Origin: Parafrankia discariae | GTDB lineage: Bacteria; Actinomycetota; Actinomycetes; Frankiales; Frankiaceae | DNA length: 64,000 bases | Assembly: GCF_000373365.1 (NCBI RefSeq) | Contig: NZ_KB891192.1 | Location: 1-64,000 of the forward strand | Direction of reading: 5' to 3' | Notes under the pieces: model-generated | The model's input: only the letters and a program-made list of their open reading frames with translations | What the model was told of the DNA's origin: nothing | The model's database searches: none | Program-made: the position numbers and the translations under genes | Part shown: positions 43,581 to 52,746 of the stretch, one piece after another | Layout of the letters: every line of letters starts with the position of its first letter | Numbering within the stretch: position 1 is the first letter of the stretch

Positions 43581-43956
43581 CGTCCGCCGAGGCGCCGCTG
43601 CATGCCAGGATCGCGCGGCTCACCGGGGCGGGCGCCGTCATCCACGTCCACGCCCTGGCGCCGGTCGTCGCCGCCGGCCGGTGGCCGGAGGGATGGAGTT
43701 CTTCGACCTGGAGATGCTCAAGGCACTGGGCCGCCGCGCCGAAGACGATCGCGTCCGCCTGCCGGTGATCGCCAACAGCCAGGACATGGCGGTGCTGGGC
43801 GACCGGTTCGAGGCGGTGTGGCGGCCGGACCTGCTCCCGGCGGTGGTCGTGGCCGACCACGGGCTGTACGGCTGGGGCAACGACCTGCCGAGCGCCCGCC
43901 GGCACGTCGAGGCCGTGCAGTGGCTCGTGGAGTGGGCGCTGGAGAGCCGGTCGTAG
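43581..43956 (+). pseudogene. mtnB: truncated, frameshifted methylthioribulose-1-phosphate dehydratase (mtnB)
   Basis: Two frames together encode the second half of MtnB, a class II aldolase-fold zinc enzyme of methionine salvage. The first holds [30 protein letters not shown] with the HxH zinc ligands. The second holds MEFFDLEMLKALGRR, LPVIANSQDMAVLGDR and VVVADHGLYGWG with the third His. One base is missing at the GGAGGGATGG stretch near 43690. The N-terminal half is absent. With the mtnA fragment it shows loss of a methionine-salvage locus here. Confidence 0.8.
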
Positions 43957-43974
43957 CTCGGGCGCGGGCCGTCC

Positions 43975-45513
43975 TCAGGCCCGCGCGGCGCTCAGGTCCC
44001 GTTTGAGGACCCGTTTGAGGATCTTGCCGGTCGGGCCTTTGGGTAATTCGGGCAGCACCCGGATGTCACGGGGGTACTTGTAGGGGGCGAGCCGCTCCCT
44101 ACAGTGCGCCGTGAGCTGCTCGGGCCGGGTCCGCGCGCCCGACCGCAGGACGACGAACGCGACGACCTCCTCGCCGAGCCGGTCGTCGGGCCGGCCGAGC
44201 ACGGCCGCCTCGACCACGTCCGGGTGCTCGTAGAGCACCTCCTCCACCTCCCGCGGGTAGACGTTGTAGCCGCCGCGGATCACCAGGTCCTTCAGCCGGT
44301 CCACGACGAAGAAGTAGCCCTCGTCGTCCTGATAGCCGAGGTCGCCGGTGTGGAACCAGCCGTCGCGGATCGCCTGCGCGGTGTCCGCGGGCCGCTTGTA
44401 GTAGCCCTTCATCACGCTGTGGCCGCGGATCACGATCTCACCGACGTGCCCGGGGCCGCGGGACAGCTCCACCCCGTCGTCCCCGACCACCTTCGCCTCG
44501 ACACCCCAGACCGACCGGCCGATCGAGAGCACCTTGCGCCGCTCGGCGTCGACGTTGAAGGTGGCGGTGGCGGCCGTCTCCGAGAGTCCGTAGCCCTCGA
44601 GGATCACCGCGCCGGGGAACTTCTCCTCGAACGCCCGGATCACCGCGCCGGGGATCGACGCGCCCCCGCAGATCACCCCGCGCAGCGAGGTCAGGTCGCG
44701 GCCGGCGGTGTCGTGCTGGAGCAGCGCGACGTACATGGTGGGGACACCGGCGAAGGTCGTGCAGTGGTGTCTCTCGATCGCGCTCACCACCGCCTCGGTC
44801 TCGAAGCGGGGCAGCAGCACCAGGGAGGCGCCGTACCGGACGAAGACGTTGAGCACGCTGCACAGCCCGAACACGTGGAACAGCGGCAGCACCGCGACGC
44901 CGGTGTCGTCGGGGCCCATGCCGAAGATCTCCCCGGCGACGGTGCACCCCAGGTAGAGCTGGAAGTGGGTGAGTTCGGCGCCCTTGGGCCGGCCGGTGGT
45001 GCCGCTGGTGTACAGCAGCACCGCGGTGTCGTCGGCCGAGGTCGGGTGGATGTCACCGGTGTCCCCGGCCGCGAGGAGTTCGGCGAAGGACCGGGTGCCC
45101 TCGGGAGGCGGGGCGCCGGAGACGCTGACGACGTAGGACGGTACGTCGCCGGCCGCACGCGCACCGGCCAGGGCGGTCTCGGTGAACCGTTCGAAGGTGA
45201 TCAGGATCCTCGCGTCGCTGTCGTTCAGGTGGTAGGCGACCTCGGGACCGATGAGCAGCGGGTTGAGCGGAACCATCGTGAGGCCCGCCTTGAGGATGCC
45301 GAAGTAGCTGATCAGGAACTGCGGCAGGTTGGGTAGTTGAACCGCGACCTTGTCACCGGGTCTGAGCCCGAGGGCCCGCAGCGAGGCGGCCACCCGGCCG
45401 GAGGCGGAGTCGATCTGGGCGTAGGTCAGTGCGGCGTCACCGGCGTGCACCAGCGGCTTGTCCGGGGTGGCGGTCGCGGACTCTCGCAGGATCGTGACGA
45501 AGTTGAACGACAT
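43975..45513 (-). CDS. long-chain acyl-CoA synthetase (AMP-forming), last gene of the six-gene acyl-CoA operon
   Basis: 512 residues with full ANL motifs: [52 protein letters not shown] and the catalytic lysine in [11 protein letters not shown] at 45513 lies seven bases after the stop of the acyl-CoA dehydrogenase gene. It should activate the acid substrate that the other enzymes of the operon then process: dehydrogenase, kinase, dehydrogenases and thiolase. It is a different subfamily from the synthetase at 32285. Confidence 0.93.
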   Translation of the reverse strand: MSFNFVTILRESATATPDKPLVHAGDAALTYAQIDSASGRVAASLRALGLRPGDKVAVQLPNLPQFLISYFGILKAGLTMVPLNPLLIGPEVAYHLNDSDARILITFERFTETALAGARAAGDVPSYVVSVSGAPPPEGTRSFAELLAAGDTGDIHPTSADDTAVLLYTSGTTGRPKGAELTHFQLYLGCTVAGEIFGMGPDDTGVAVLPLFHVFGLCSVLNVFVRYGASLVLLPRFETEAVVSAIERHHCTTFAGVPTMYVALLQHDTAGRDLTSLRGVICGGASIPGAVIRAFEEKFPGAVILEGYGLSETAATATFNVDAERRKVLSIGRSVWGVEAKVVGDDGVELSRGPGHVGEIVIRGHSVMKGYYKRPADTAQAIRDGWFHTGDLGYQDDEGYFFVVDRLKDLVIRGGYNVYPREVEEVLYEHPDVVEAAVLGRPDDRLGEEVVAFVVLRSGARTRPEQLTAHCRERLAPYKYPRDIRVLPELPKGPTGKILKRVLKRDLSAARA

Positions 45514-45520
45514 GACTGGT

Positions 45521-46756
45521 TCACCTTCTTTGTGGATTTACCGCGGCCTGACGCCGGAGCTCGTCGCGCGCCAGGGCGTTCTTGTGCACCTCGTCGGGGC
45601 CGTCGGCGAACCGGAGGGTACGGATCTGCGCCTGGCAGTAGGCCAGCGGCAGGTCCTGGCTGAGGCCGGCGGCGCCGTGCACCTGGATGGCCTTGTCGAG
45701 GATCCACTCGACGGCGGCGGGCGTGGCGATCTTGATCGCCTGGATCTCGGTGTGGGCGCCCTTGTTGCCGACGGTGTCCATCAGCCAGGCGGTCTTGAGC
45801 ACCAGCAGCCGCAGCTGTTCGACCCGGACCCGGGCCTGCGCGATCCAGTCCCGGACCACCCCCTGCTCCGCGAGCGGCCTGCCGAACGCGACCCGGGCGC
45901 CGGCCCGCTCGCACATGAGCTCGATGGCCCGCTCGGCCGTGCCGAGGGAACGCATGCAGTGATGGATCCGGCCGGGTCCGAGCCGGGCCTGGGCGATCGC
46001 GAAGCCCTGGCCCTCCTCGCCGATCAGGTTGCTCGCCGGAACCCGGACGTCGGTGAACACGATCTCCGCGTGGCCGCCGTGCTCGTGGTCGTCGTACCCG
46101 AACACCTCCAGGCCGCGGCTGATCTCGACCCCGGGGGTGTCGCGCGGGACGAGGACCATCGACTGCTGGCGGTGCCGGTGGGCGCCGGGGTCGGTCTTGC
46201 CCATCACGATGAGGATCCGGGCGTTGGGGTTCATCGCGCCGGTGATCCACCACTTCCGGCCGTTGATGACGTACTCGTCGCCGTCGCGCGCGATCGAGGT
46301 GGTGATGTTGGTGGCGTCGGACGAAGCCACGCCGGGCTCGGTCATGGCGAACGAGGAACGGATCGTGCCCTCGAGAAGCGGCTCCAGCCATTCCTTCTTC
46401 TGCTCGGCGGTGCCGAAGAGCGAGAGCACCTCCATGTTCCCGGTGTCGGGGGCGGAGCAGTTGAGGGCGGGCGGGGCGAGGCGCGGGCTGCGGCCGGTGA
46501 TCTCGGCGAGCGGGGCGTACTGCAGGTTGGTGAGCCCGCCGCCGTGCTCGCCCGGGAGGAAGAGGTTCCACAGGCCGCGCCGGCGCGCCCGCGCGCGCAG
46601 GTCGGCGAGCACCGGCGCGGAGTCCCAGGCCCACCTGTCGGGCAGCTGGCCAAGCTGTTCGCGGAACACCGCCTCGGCCGGGGTCACCTGGGTGTCCATG
46701 AAGTCGAGGAGGTCGCGGCGTAACTCCTCGGTCTTCGCGTCGAGGGCGAAGTCCAT
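45521..46756 (-). CDS. acyl-CoA dehydrogenase, ACAD10/11-like partner of a kinase
   Basis: 411 residues. It has the complete family layout: [21 protein letters not shown] and [13 protein letters not shown] (FAD and substrate site), then [42 protein letters not shown] at the C-terminus. The sequence type matches dehydrogenases found next to, or fused to, aminoglycoside-kinase-like proteins. ATG overlaps the kinase stop (TGATG). In ACAD10/11-type systems the kinase phosphorylates a 4-hydroxyacyl-CoA and the dehydrogenase-like protein removes phosphate to give the enoyl-CoA. The same scheme is likely here. Confidence 0.93.
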   Translation of the reverse strand: MDFALDAKTEELRRDLLDFMDTQVTPAEAVFREQLGQLPDRWAWDSAPVLADLRARARRRGLWNLFLPGEHGGGLTNLQYAPLAEITGRSPRLAPPALNCSAPDTGNMEVLSLFGTAEQKKEWLEPLLEGTIRSSFAMTEPGVASSDATNITTSIARDGDEYVINGRKWWITGAMNPNARILIVMGKTDPGAHRHRQQSMVLVPRDTPGVEISRGLEVFGYDDHEHGGHAEIVFTDVRVPASNLIGEEGQGFAIAQARLGPGRIHHCMRSLGTAERAIELMCERAGARVAFGRPLAEQGVVRDWIAQARVRVEQLRLLVLKTAWLMDTVGNKGAHTEIQAIKIATPAAVEWILDKAIQVHGAAGLSQDLPLAYCQAQIRTLRFADGPDEVHKNALARDELRRQAAVNPQRR

Positions 46757-47778
46757 CAGGTGCGCTCCTTGAGTGCGCTCAGGCCGGCGTCGAGCAGGGG
46801 GTGGATGGCGTCGCCGATGTGCTCGAAACCCGGGCCGACGGTCTGACCGTGCAGGCCGCGGTAGTGGATGCCCTCGAGGATCGCGGCCAGCTTGAAGGAC
46901 GCGAGTCCGAGGTAGAACCCGAAGCGGGACAGGTCACGGGCGCTGCGGTCGGTGTACCGCGTGAGGATCCCGGCCTCGTCGAGGAACCCGGGGGCCGAGG
47001 AGGCGTCGGCGAAGGAGCCGCCGAGCATCGCGCCCAACCGCTGGTAGAGCACCAGCAGCGCCAGGTCGGTCAGCGTGTCTCCCAGGGTGGCCATCTCCCA
47101 GTCGATGACCGCGGCCAGCCGGTCGGACCCGTCGACGAGGACGTTGTCGAGCCGGTAGTCACCGTGCACGATGCCCGACGCCGAGTCCGGGGGGACGTCG
47201 GCCGCGAGGCGGGCGTGCAGCTCGTCGGCGGCGGGCAGGTCGCGGCTGTGGGACGCGTCGAGCTGTTTCTTCCACCGGCCCACCTGGCGGGCCAGGAACC
47301 CCTCGGCACGGCCGAAGTCGGCCAGCCCGACCGCTGCCGGGTCGACGTCGTGCAGCACGGCGAGGGTGTCCACGAGCCCGCGCGAGATCAGCCGGGTGCG
47401 TTGCGGGCCGAGCGCCGCCAGCTCGGCGGCCTGACGGTACGGCGTGCCCGCCACCCGCTCCATGACGTAGAACGGCGCGCCCAGCACGGACTCGTCCCGG
47501 CACAGCGCGTACGTCCTCGGCACCGGCACCCCGGTGTCCCGCAGTGCCGACATCAGCCGGAACTCCCGCGCCATGTCGTGCGCGGTCGCGAGCACATGAC
47601 CCAGCGGGGGGCGGCGGACGATCCAGGTGTTCCTCCCGTCGGACACCTCGTAGGTGAGATTGGACTTGCCGCCCGTGACCAGGCGGGCGGACAGGTCCCC
47701 CATCACCGCGGGCACGGCGCGGGTGAACCAGTCGGTGAGACGGGGCAGGTCGAGGCCGGGCGGCCTCTCAGGGATCAT
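46756..47778 (-). CDS. phosphotransferase-family kinase, ACAD10/11 N-domain type
   Basis: 340 residues; ATG at 47778 is chosen because GAGGG lies eight bases upstream (a TTG at 47781 is also open). Motifs: ATP-lobe [20 protein letters not shown] with the lysine-equivalent Arg region, catalytic loop [15 protein letters not shown], and metal Asp in [13 protein letters not shown]. Related proteins (ACAD10/11 kinase domain, LvaA) phosphorylate the hydroxyl group of 4-hydroxyacyl-CoAs during levulinate and 4-hydroxy-acid breakdown. Overlap with both neighbours ties it to the dehydrogenase. A decayed relative is at 7957-8527. Confidence 0.9.
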   Translation of the reverse strand: MIPERPPGLDLPRLTDWFTRAVPAVMGDLSARLVTGGKSNLTYEVSDGRNTWIVRRPPLGHVLATAHDMAREFRLMSALRDTGVPVPRTYALCRDESVLGAPFYVMERVAGTPYRQAAELAALGPQRTRLISRGLVDTLAVLHDVDPAAVGLADFGRAEGFLARQVGRWKKQLDASHSRDLPAADELHARLAADVPPDSASGIVHGDYRLDNVLVDGSDRLAAVIDWEMATLGDTLTDLALLVLYQRLGAMLGGSFADASSAPGFLDEAGILTRYTDRSARDLSRFGFYLGLASFKLAAILEGIHYRGLHGQTVGPGFEHIGDAIHPLLDAGLSALKERT

Positions 47779-48556
47779 CAACGGACCCTCGGTTCTCCAG
47801 TCGTCGCTGAAGCCTGTTCATTCCGGCCAGCCACCGGTCCGGGTCGGCGGCCCGGGCGGCGTGGTACCCGCCCACCTTCGGATGCGGCAGGATCAGGAAG
47901 CGGCCATCCCGCAGGCCCTGCCACACCGCCTCGGCCACGTCCTCCGGAGTGAGCACGGCGTCCAGGCTGAGGAGCTCCTGGAACGCGCCGGCCTCGTCGA
48001 ACATCCGGGTCCGCACCCCCTGTGGGCAGATCGCCTGCACGACCACACCCCGGTGCCGGTAGGTCGCGGACAGCCATTCGGCGAAGGCCACCGCGGCGTG
48101 CTTGCTGACCGAGTAGGTCGGACTGCCGAGCATGGTGAGAAGCCCGGCCGCGGACGCGGTGACCACGAACCTGCCGGCGCCCCGCTCCGCCCAGTCCGGC
48201 ACCAGCAGGCGCGCGGCGCGCACGTGCGCGAGCACGTTGACCTCCAGGCTGGCCGTCCAGTCCGCCTCGGCGGCGGCCAGGCCCAGGCCGCGGTCGACAC
48301 CGGCGTTGGCGAACCACACATCGATCCCGCCGAGCCGCGCGCGAGCGGACTCGACCAGCGCCGCGACCCCGCCCTCGGAGGCGGCGTCGCCGGGAACGGG
48401 GTGCCCACCGATCTCGGCGGCGACGCTCTCGGCCGCGTCGGCGTCGAGGTCGTTGACCACGACCCTGGCGCCCTCGGCGGCCAGCCGGGTGGCGAGGGCC
48501 CGGCCGATGCCGTGCCCGGCGCCGGTGACGACGACACCCTGGTCACGGACAGGCAT
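47768..48556 (-). CDS. short-chain dehydrogenase/reductase
   Basis: 262 residues from the ATG at 48556, two bases past the upstream stop; a GTG at 48568 is an alternative. Classical SDR: cofactor motif TGAGHGIG near the N-terminus, NDLDADAAESVA (Asp after strand 2, favouring NAD), NAG at FANAGVDRG, catalytic S-Y-K as TASAAGLLTMLGSPTYSVSKHA. It should oxidise or reduce a hydroxyacyl or alcohol intermediate of the operon's pathway. Its end overlaps the kinase start. Confidence 0.93.
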   Translation of the reverse strand: MPVRDQGVVVTGAGHGIGRALATRLAAEGARVVVNDLDADAAESVAAEIGGHPVPGDAASEGGVAALVESARARLGGIDVWFANAGVDRGLGLAAAEADWTASLEVNVLAHVRAARLLVPDWAERGAGRFVVTASAAGLLTMLGSPTYSVSKHAAVAFAEWLSATYRHRGVVVQAICPQGVRTRMFDEAGAFQELLSLDAVLTPEDVAEAVWQGLRDGRFLILPHPKVGGYHAARAADPDRWLAGMNRLQRRLENRGSVDDP

Positions 48557-48557
48557 G

Positions 48558-49313
48558 TCAGAAGCCACTGCTGAGGGTGACGCCGCCGTCCACGACGAGC
48601 AGCTGTCCGGTCATCCACGCGGCGTCGTCGGAAAGCAGGAACGCGACGACGCCGCCGACGTCCGCGGGCGTTCCGAGCCGTTTCAGCGGGTAGGCCGCGG
48701 CGACCTGCTCCTCCCGGCCCTCGTACAGCGCGGTGGCGAACGTCGTGCGCACCACCGCCGGGGCGACGGCGTTGACCCGGATGCCGGGGCCGAGCTCGAC
48801 GGCGAGCTGCCGGGTGATGTGGCTGAGCATCGCCTTGCTCGCGCCGTAGAGGCCGATCCCGGGCGCGGGCCTCATCCCGGCGACCGAGGAGACGTTGACG
48901 ACCGCGCCGCCGTGGTCCTTCATCCAGGCCTGGTGCACCTGCCGCACCCAGGACAGCACGGCGAGGCAGTTGACCTCGACGATCTTGCGGGCGGCGGACG
49001 GCTCCACCTCGATCATCGGGCCGTAGGTGGGGTTGATCCCGGTGTTGTTGACCAGCAGGTCGACGCTTCCGAAGGTGTCGATCGCCCGCTTGACCACCTC
49101 GGCCCGGTGGTCGGCGTCGTCGGCGTGGCCGGCCACGCCCAGTGCGTGCTCAGGTCCACCGAGGCGGGCGACGGCCTCGTCGAGCGTCTCCTGCCCGCGG
49201 GCGGTGATGACGACCTTCGCGCCGCCGGCGACCAGCCGCTCGGCGACGGCCAGGCCGATGCCCCGGCTTGCCCCGGTGACGATCGCGGTCTGTCCTGGGA
49301 ACCTCGTGCACAT
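48558..49313 (-). CDS. short-chain dehydrogenase/reductase (FabG-like)
   Basis: 251 residues; ATG at 49313 with GGGAGGA eight bases upstream. Motifs TGASRGIG, NNTGINPTYG (NNAG position has Thr), catalytic NVSSVAG...YGASKA, and the SDR end GGVVAFLLSDDAAWMTGQLLVVDGG. The family includes 3-oxoacyl reductases and 3-hydroxyacyl dehydrogenases; here it likely acts on a 3-hydroxyacyl-CoA before thiolase. It follows the thiolase gene, with 68 bases of repeat-containing DNA between. Confidence 0.93.
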   Translation of the reverse strand: MCTRFPGQTAIVTGASRGIGLAVAERLVAGGAKVVITARGQETLDEAVARLGGPEHALGVAGHADDADHRAEVVKRAIDTFGSVDLLVNNTGINPTYGPMIEVEPSAARKIVEVNCLAVLSWVRQVHQAWMKDHGGAVVNVSSVAGMRPAPGIGLYGASKAMLSHITRQLAVELGPGIRVNAVAPAVVRTTFATALYEGREEQVAAAYPLKRLGTPADVGGVVAFLLSDDAAWMTGQLLVVDGGVTLSSGF

Positions 49314-49326
49314 CGCCCGGTCCTCC

Positions 49327-49365
49327 CGTTCGGTCGTTCGCCCGTTCGGTCGTTCGGTCGTTCGG
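49327..49365. repeat. GTTCGGTC tandem repeats between thiolase and SDR genes
   Basis: Four to five tandem, slightly varied copies of CGTTCGGT fill the 68-base gap between the two operon genes. The motif resembles the GAACGAACGT repeat at 51579 in reverse complement (ACGTTCGTTC). Confidence 0.7.
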
Positions 49366-49381
49366 CTCAGCGCTCTCCCGT

Positions 49382-50599
49382 TCAGCTCAGCCGCTCGACG
49401 ACCATCGCCATCCCCTGGCCGCCGGCCACGCACATGGTCTCCAGCCCGAACTGCTTGTCGTGGTAGCGCAACGAGTTGATCAGCGTGCTGGTGATCCGGG
49501 CCCCGGTCATGCCGAACGGGTGGCCGACCGCGATAGCGCCGCCGTTCACGTTCAGCCTGTCCTCGTCAAGGCCGAGCTCGCGGGCCGACGCGATCACCTG
49601 GGCGGCGAAGGCCTCGTTGATCTCGATCAGGTCGATGTCGCCGACGGTGAGGCCGGCCCGGGCCAGTGCCTGCCGCGAGGCCTCGACCGGGCCGAGCCCC
49701 ATGATCTCCGGCGAGAGAGCCGTGACGCCGGTCGAGACGATCCGGGCCAGCGGGGTGACACCCAGCCGCTCCGCCTTGGCGTCGGACATGATCACCACCG
49801 CGGCGGCACCGTCGTTGAGCGGGCAGCAGTTGCCGGCCGTGACCGTGCCGTCGGGGCGGAACACCGGCTTCAGCGCCGCGACCGCCTCCAGCGTGACGCC
49901 GGCCCGTGGCCCGTCGTCAGTGGTGACCCGGGTGCCGTCGGGAAGGGTCACCGGGGTGATGTCCCGGGCCCAGAAGCCGTCCGCGATCGCCTCCTCCGCG
50001 AGGTTCTGGCTGCGCACGCCGAACGCGTCCTGGTCCGCGCGGGTGACGCCTTTGAGCTGGGCGACGTTCTCAGCGGTCTGCCCCATCGCGATGTGGAGGT
50101 CGGGCAGCCAGCCCTCGCCGCGCGGGTCCGCCCAGGTCCCGCCACCGCCGGCGAGCTTCTCCGTGCGGGCCTGCGCCTCGGCGAACACCGGGTTCCGGGT
50201 GTCGGGCAGGGCGTCGGCGTTGCCCTTGAAGTACCGGCTCACGGTCTCGACCCCGGCGGAGACGAACACCTCGCCCTCCCCCGCCCTGATCGCGTGCATC
50301 GCCATCCGGCTGCTCTGCAGGCTTGAGGAGCAGTAGCGGTTCACCGTGGTGCCGGGCAGGTGGTCCATACCCGCCAGCACGGCGACGGCACGGCCCAGGT
50401 TGTTGCCGGACTCCCCCGCCGGCTGGCCGCAGCCGAGAACCAGGTCGTCGATGTCGGCCGGGTCGAGCTCGGGCACCTTGGCCAGCACCGCCCGCACCAT
50501 CTGGACGGCGAGGTCGTCCGGGCGCATGTCCTTCAGGGAGCCCTTCACCGCGCGGCCGATCGGCGAGCGGGCGGTGGCGACGATCACGGCTTCCGGCAT
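49382..50599 (-). CDS. acetyl-CoA C-acyltransferase (thiolase)
   Basis: 405 residues; ATG at 50599 preceded by GGGAGGGA. Active-site Cys in VNRYCSSSLQS (about residue 90), catalytic His in GGAIAVGHPFGMTGAR and second Cys in CVAGGQGMAM are all present. It cleaves 3-oxoacyl-CoA to acetyl- or propionyl-CoA and a shortened acyl-CoA. It is the first gene of the minus-strand operon running to 43975. A palindromic TetR-type operator lies 118 bases upstream. Confidence 0.95.
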   Translation of the reverse strand: MPEAVIVATARSPIGRAVKGSLKDMRPDDLAVQMVRAVLAKVPELDPADIDDLVLGCGQPAGESGNNLGRAVAVLAGMDHLPGTTVNRYCSSSLQSSRMAMHAIRAGEGEVFVSAGVETVSRYFKGNADALPDTRNPVFAEAQARTEKLAGGGGTWADPRGEGWLPDLHIAMGQTAENVAQLKGVTRADQDAFGVRSQNLAEEAIADGFWARDITPVTLPDGTRVTTDDGPRAGVTLEAVAALKPVFRPDGTVTAGNCCPLNDGAAAVVIMSDAKAERLGVTPLARIVSTGVTALSPEIMGLGPVEASRQALARAGLTVGDIDLIEINEAFAAQVIASARELGLDEDRLNVNGGAIAVGHPFGMTGARITSTLINSLRYHDKQFGLETMCVAGGQGMAMVVERLS

Positions 50600-50716
50600 C
50601 GAGATTCCCTCCCTGCGAACCAGGCGTCGCGCGGTTCGGCCCGATCCGGCTCCGCCACGCGACCTCGACGCGTTCGTCGACCGGTTCGTCGACGGATTCG
50701 TCGCCACCCGAAGTAC

Positions 50717-50734
50717 ATACCGTCTGGTCGGTAT
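50717..50734. promoter_or_regulatory. TetR-type operator at the head of the acyl-CoA operon
   Basis: Inverted repeat ATACCG-N6-CGGTAT. It lies between the TetR gene and the thiolase start. The shape (ACCG/CGGT arms, six-base centre) is like known operators of TetR regulators of lipid catabolism in actinobacteria. The TetR protein at 50817-51440 is the natural ligand. Confidence 0.65.
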
Positions 50735-50816
50735 TTAGGATGCCGGGAGCGATCAGGGCTGTCAACGGATACGGCACCGGCGACGTGGAACCTGGCCGGC
50801 CGTGGTCAGCGCACGG

Positions 50817-51440
50817 TCAGCGCGAAGTCAGACTGGCCAGCAGGAGGTCGGCGAAGGACCGGCCGATCTCGGGCCCGGAGAGCCGGCCGCGGGGCTTCCA
50901 CCACATGGGAAGGTGGTGCACGGAACCGAAGAAGTAGTCGACGATCAGATCCGCGTCGATGTCGGCGCGGAAGACACCGGAGGACTGGCCCTCTTCTACC
51001 ATCGAGCGGAAGGTCCGGTGGTAACGCCGACGTTCACGGCGCACCTCCTTCTGCTTCTCCTCGGTCAACTGGTGCAGCGAACGGAAGAAAATCGTGGCGC
51101 TCTCGAGGTTCTCGAGCGTCGTGACCACCACGTCGGCGGCCGCCGCGTGCAGACGTTCCTCGATCGGTCCCTCGTGGGCGGCGGCCTTCTCCAGCCGGTC
51201 CGTCTGCATGCGCAGCACCCGCCCGTAGATCTCGTAGAGCAGGTCGTCCTTGGAGCCGAAGTAGTGGTACATCGCGCCCTTGGTCACCCCGGCCGCCGCC
51301 ACCACGTCCTGGACCGAGGTCCCTTCGAAGCCCTTCTCGGCGAACAGCTTGAGCGCGACACCGAGCAGCCGCTCGGGCACCGTCCGCCCGTCGACCGTGG
51401 ACGGCGGGCGCCCGGTGCGGCGCACGGGCTGATCTGCCAT
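50817..51440 (-). CDS. TetR-family transcriptional regulator of the acyl-CoA operon
   Basis: 207 residues; ATG preceded by AGGAGGAG at good spacing. The HTH is LFAEKGFEGTSVQDVVAAAGVTKGAMYHYFGSKDDLL, a standard TetR start. The C-terminal ligand domain (FFRSLHQLTEEKQKEVRRERRRY, DYFFGSVHHLPMWW) resembles the KstR2/acyl-CoA-responsive group. It is transcribed toward the thiolase operon with the palindrome ATACCG-N6-CGGTAT in between. It likely represses the operon until an acyl-CoA binds. Confidence 0.9.
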   Translation of the reverse strand: MADQPVRRTGRPPSTVDGRTVPERLLGVALKLFAEKGFEGTSVQDVVAAAGVTKGAMYHYFGSKDDLLYEIYGRVLRMQTDRLEKAAAHEGPIEERLHAAAADVVVTTLENLESATIFFRSLHQLTEEKQKEVRRERRRYHRTFRSMVEEGQSSGVFRADIDADLIVDYFFGSVHHLPMWWKPRGRLSGPEIGRSFADLLLASLTSR

Positions 51441-51540
51441 CCGAGCGCTCCTCCTCGAGGCGACACGGTCAGAATATGCCGGCCAGCCGGGCCTGACGAA
51501 GTCGCCCGAGACCCGCCGGAGCGCGTCGTTCCGGCGCGTT

Positions 51541-51570
51541 CAGGGACCCGGTGCGTCCCCCGGGCCCCTG
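51541..51570 (-). terminator. hairpin downstream of the aldo/keto reductase gene
   Basis: CAGGGACCCGG (51541-51551) pairs with CCGGGCCCCTG (51560-51570) apart from one mismatch. It is 43 bases past the aldo/keto reductase stop and ahead of the TetR gene. Confidence 0.5.
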
Positions 51571-51578
51571 AACACCGC

Positions 51579-51607
51579 GAACGAACGTGAACGAACGTGA
51601 ACGAACG
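51579..51607. repeat. GAACGAACGT tandem repeat, three copies
   Basis: Exact 10-bp units at 51579, 51589 and 51599, the last short by one base. They lie between the aldo/keto reductase stop and its hairpin. Confidence 0.8.
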
Positions 51608-51613
51608 CCAGGG

Positions 51614-52636
51614 TCAGCGCCGACGGAGGGCGGGCCGGGCAAGGGACGGCGGGACCCACCCGGCGTCCTCCGGGTTGACGTTGACGCCCGGCGGGACGAT
51701 CTCGTCGATCCGGTCCAGCGTCGCCTCGTCCAGGGTGACGCCGACGCCGGTGAGCTGGCTCTCCAGGTGCTCCATCGTGCGCGGACCGATGATCGCAGAC
51801 GTCACCGCCGGGTGGCGCAGCACAAACGCCAGCGCCAGCTCGATCAGCGTGACGCCCACCTCGGCGGCCAGGTCGGCGAACGCGATCGCGGCGTCGACCT
51901 TGCGCTGGTTCGCGGGCACGGACAGGTCGAACCGGTTCGGCACCCGGGCCATCCGGGCGCTCGTGACCTCGCCGCCGCCGCGGGTGTGGCGCCCGGACAG
52001 GAAGCCGCCGGCCAGCGGGCTCCACGGCAGCACCCCGAGCCCGTACTTCTGCGCCACGGGCAGCAGGTCGGCCTCGATCCCCCGGACGAGCAGCGAGTAC
52101 GGCGGCTGCTCGGTGGCGAACCGCTCGCGGTTGCGGCGCTCGGCCACCCACTGCGCCTCGACCACCTCGTGCGCCGGGAACGTCGAGCTGCCGAAGTAAC
52201 GGATCTTCCCGGCCCGGACGAGGTCGGTGAGCGCGCCGAGCGTCTCGTCGATGTCGGTCGACGGGTCGGGACGATGCACCTGGTAGAGGTCGATCCAGTC
52301 GGTGCCGAGGCGCCGCAGGCTGTTCTCCACCTCGGTGACGATCCAGCGCCGGGACAGCCCACGCCGGTTGGGCCCCGGGCCCATCGGCATGAACAGCTTG
52401 GTCGCGAGCACGACGTCGTCGCGGCGTCCGGCCAGCGCCTTGCCGACGATCTCCTCGGACTCGCCGTCGGAGTAGACGTCCGCCGTGTCGACGAAGTTGA
52501 CGCCGGCGTCCAGCGCCCTGTGAATGATCTTTATCGAGTCGTCGTGGTCCTGGTTACCCCAGGCCCCGAACATCATCGCACCCAGGCAGAGCGGGGAGAC
52601 CCGCACGCCGGTGCGGCCGAGTACGCGGTAGTCCAT
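51614..52636 (-). CDS. aldo/keto reductase
   Basis: 340 residues. ATG at 52636 gives the standard start MDYRVLGRTGVRVSPLCLGAM. Catalytic Asp-Tyr in FVDTADVYSDGES, Lys in VLATKLFM and His in YQVHRPDP are present, as is the NADPH-binding end IIGPRTMEHLESQL. It reduces aldehydes or ketones with NADPH. The subfamily is like YajO/Tas-type reductases in many actinobacteria; the substrate is unknown. Possibly in one transcript with the next upstream gene, 110 bases away. Confidence 0.93.
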   Translation of the reverse strand: MDYRVLGRTGVRVSPLCLGAMMFGAWGNQDHDDSIKIIHRALDAGVNFVDTADVYSDGESEEIVGKALAGRRDDVVLATKLFMPMGPGPNRRGLSRRWIVTEVENSLRRLGTDWIDLYQVHRPDPSTDIDETLGALTDLVRAGKIRYFGSSTFPAHEVVEAQWVAERRNRERFATEQPPYSLLVRGIEADLLPVAQKYGLGVLPWSPLAGGFLSGRHTRGGGEVTSARMARVPNRFDLSVPANQRKVDAAIAFADLAAEVGVTLIELALAFVLRHPAVTSAIIGPRTMEHLESQLTGVGVTLDEATLDRIDEIVPPGVNVNPEDAGWVPPSLARPALRRR

Positions 52637-52746
52637 GTGCGCTAAGCATGTGCCAGAGAGCAACCTGGCGCAATCCCTGCCGCGGGACCCCCGCCTTCTC
52701 GACCCTCCTCCCGTCGAAGCACATCGGCTGAGCATCTCGCGCGCGG

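Noticed and set aside
49327-49365. Possible CRISPR array
   Set aside because: The units are about 8 bases, contiguous and without spacers; no cas gene is nearby.
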